Shown piece by piece: positions 63,843 through 64,000 of a stretch of 64,000 nt of DNA. This stretch comes from an uncultured Candidatus Saccharibacteria bacterium (GTDB lineage Bacteria; Patescibacteriota; Saccharimonadia; Saccharimonadales; Saccharimonadaceae), in assembly GCA_946222675.1 (NCBI GenBank), contig CAMIMA010000001.1:1-64000 (forward strand). The letters run 5' to 3'. The notes below the pieces were generated by a model. The model had not been told where the DNA came from and searched no databases. It was given only the letters and a program-made list of their open reading frames with translations. Position 1 is the first letter of the stretch, and every line of letters starts with the position of its first letter. A program made the position numbers and the translations under genes.

Positions 63843-64000
63843 TTAGTCTTGCGCCGTCGGCGCGAGCGCGACGCGGAACGCGTCGGCTCCATCGTAGTAA
63901 CTACTAGGAGCGTAACCAAAAATCCTATTCACATCAAACAATCCAGCACTCAAACCATGCATCCAACTACCGCCACGGCTAGACCAAGGATAGGATGTGC
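63843..64000 (-). CDS. C-terminus of a lectin-fold surface protein, 5' part beyond window
   Basis: The 51 visible residues include YPWSSRGGSWMHGLSAGLF and DAFRVALAPTAQD before TAA 63845-63843. They match the end of the protein at 21319 (PWFGRGG, SAGLF, YAFRVALAP) with different residues at several positions between the conserved motifs. The last conserved nucleotides, ACGCGTTCCGCGTCGCGC, are identical in both genes. The start and any G tract lie outside the window, so its ON/OFF state is unknown. Confidence 0.85.
   Translation of the reverse strand, partial: TSYPWSSRGGSWMHGLSAGLFDVNRIFGYAPSSYYDGADAFRVALAPTAQD

Overview
The window looks like part of the chromosome of a host-associated member of the Candidate Phyla Radiation, most likely a Candidatus Saccharibacteria (TM7) relative. 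This is an inference from content, not from a database search. It has a small Gram-positive-type envelope set (one sortase, FtsEX, a PcsB-like CHAP protein, signal peptidase I, CtpA), compact translation genes (IF-2 of about 594 aa, four-domain S1, L31 with a Lys/Ala tail), several DUF805 membrane proteins, standard stop codons including TGA, and short or absent 5' leaders on many housekeeping genes.

Layout. 1-8.5 kb: a large surface-protein gene cut by the left edge, three DUF805 proteins and a Gln/Pro-rich protein, tsf and rpsB, a second surface gene and a small membrane protein. 8.5-21 kb: an orphan DinJ-like antitoxin, a sortase-ftsE-ftsX operon, a third surface gene, prfB, a LOG-family gene with parB and parA, and a membrane-anchored lectin-fold protein. 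21-28 kb: a fourth large surface gene, a two-repeat DUF11-type adhesin with a sorting signal, and an 830-aa bitopic protein. 28-38 kb: DinJ/YafQ-type toxin-antitoxin, infB and rpsA, a coiled-coil surface protein, rpmE2, prfA and prmC. 37.8-40.3 kb: an AT-rich restriction-modification island. 40.5-51.5 kb: membrane protein, lepB, ctpA, Phd/ParE-type toxin-antitoxin, PcsB-like CHAP protein, a fifth large surface gene, two linked hypotheticals, a zinc metallopeptidase and a KGG-repeat protein. 51.8-59.5 kb: a surface cluster of three coiled-coil or sortase-motif proteins, a WxL-interacting-protein-like membrane protein and four small beta-rich secreted proteins. 59.8-63.1 kb: 5S and 23S rRNA with no 16S upstream. 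The right edge cuts the C-terminus of another lectin-fold surface protein.

The main discovery is a set of apparently phase-variable genes. Five large surface-protein genes carry a run of 8 to 12 G inside the signal-peptide coding region, a few codons after the start. In this assembly four are out of frame (OFF) and one (47751..45682) is in frame (ON). Three share one promoter, 5' leader, start and G-tract cassette; one of these is joined to a body like that of a different locus, so the tract may also be a recombination junction. Two further genes carry a run of 8 C or 11 G exactly between -35 and -10 boxes, giving spacers of 14 and 20 instead of 17, which would make transcription length-dependent. 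An EcoRI-type adenine methyltransferase is broken at an eleven-unit GA repeat and its C-terminus continues in another frame, upstream of and overlapping a DUF262-HNH nuclease. Together these suggest stochastic switching of the surface and of restriction-modification in an episymbiont with a very small genome. Homopolymer sequencing error is the main alternative for the exact tract lengths.

A second theme is the sorting system. One sortase is present, one protein has a complete SPNTG signal, and three secreted coiled-coil proteins end exactly at the shared peptide APNTGYEF with no membrane segment or charged tail after it.
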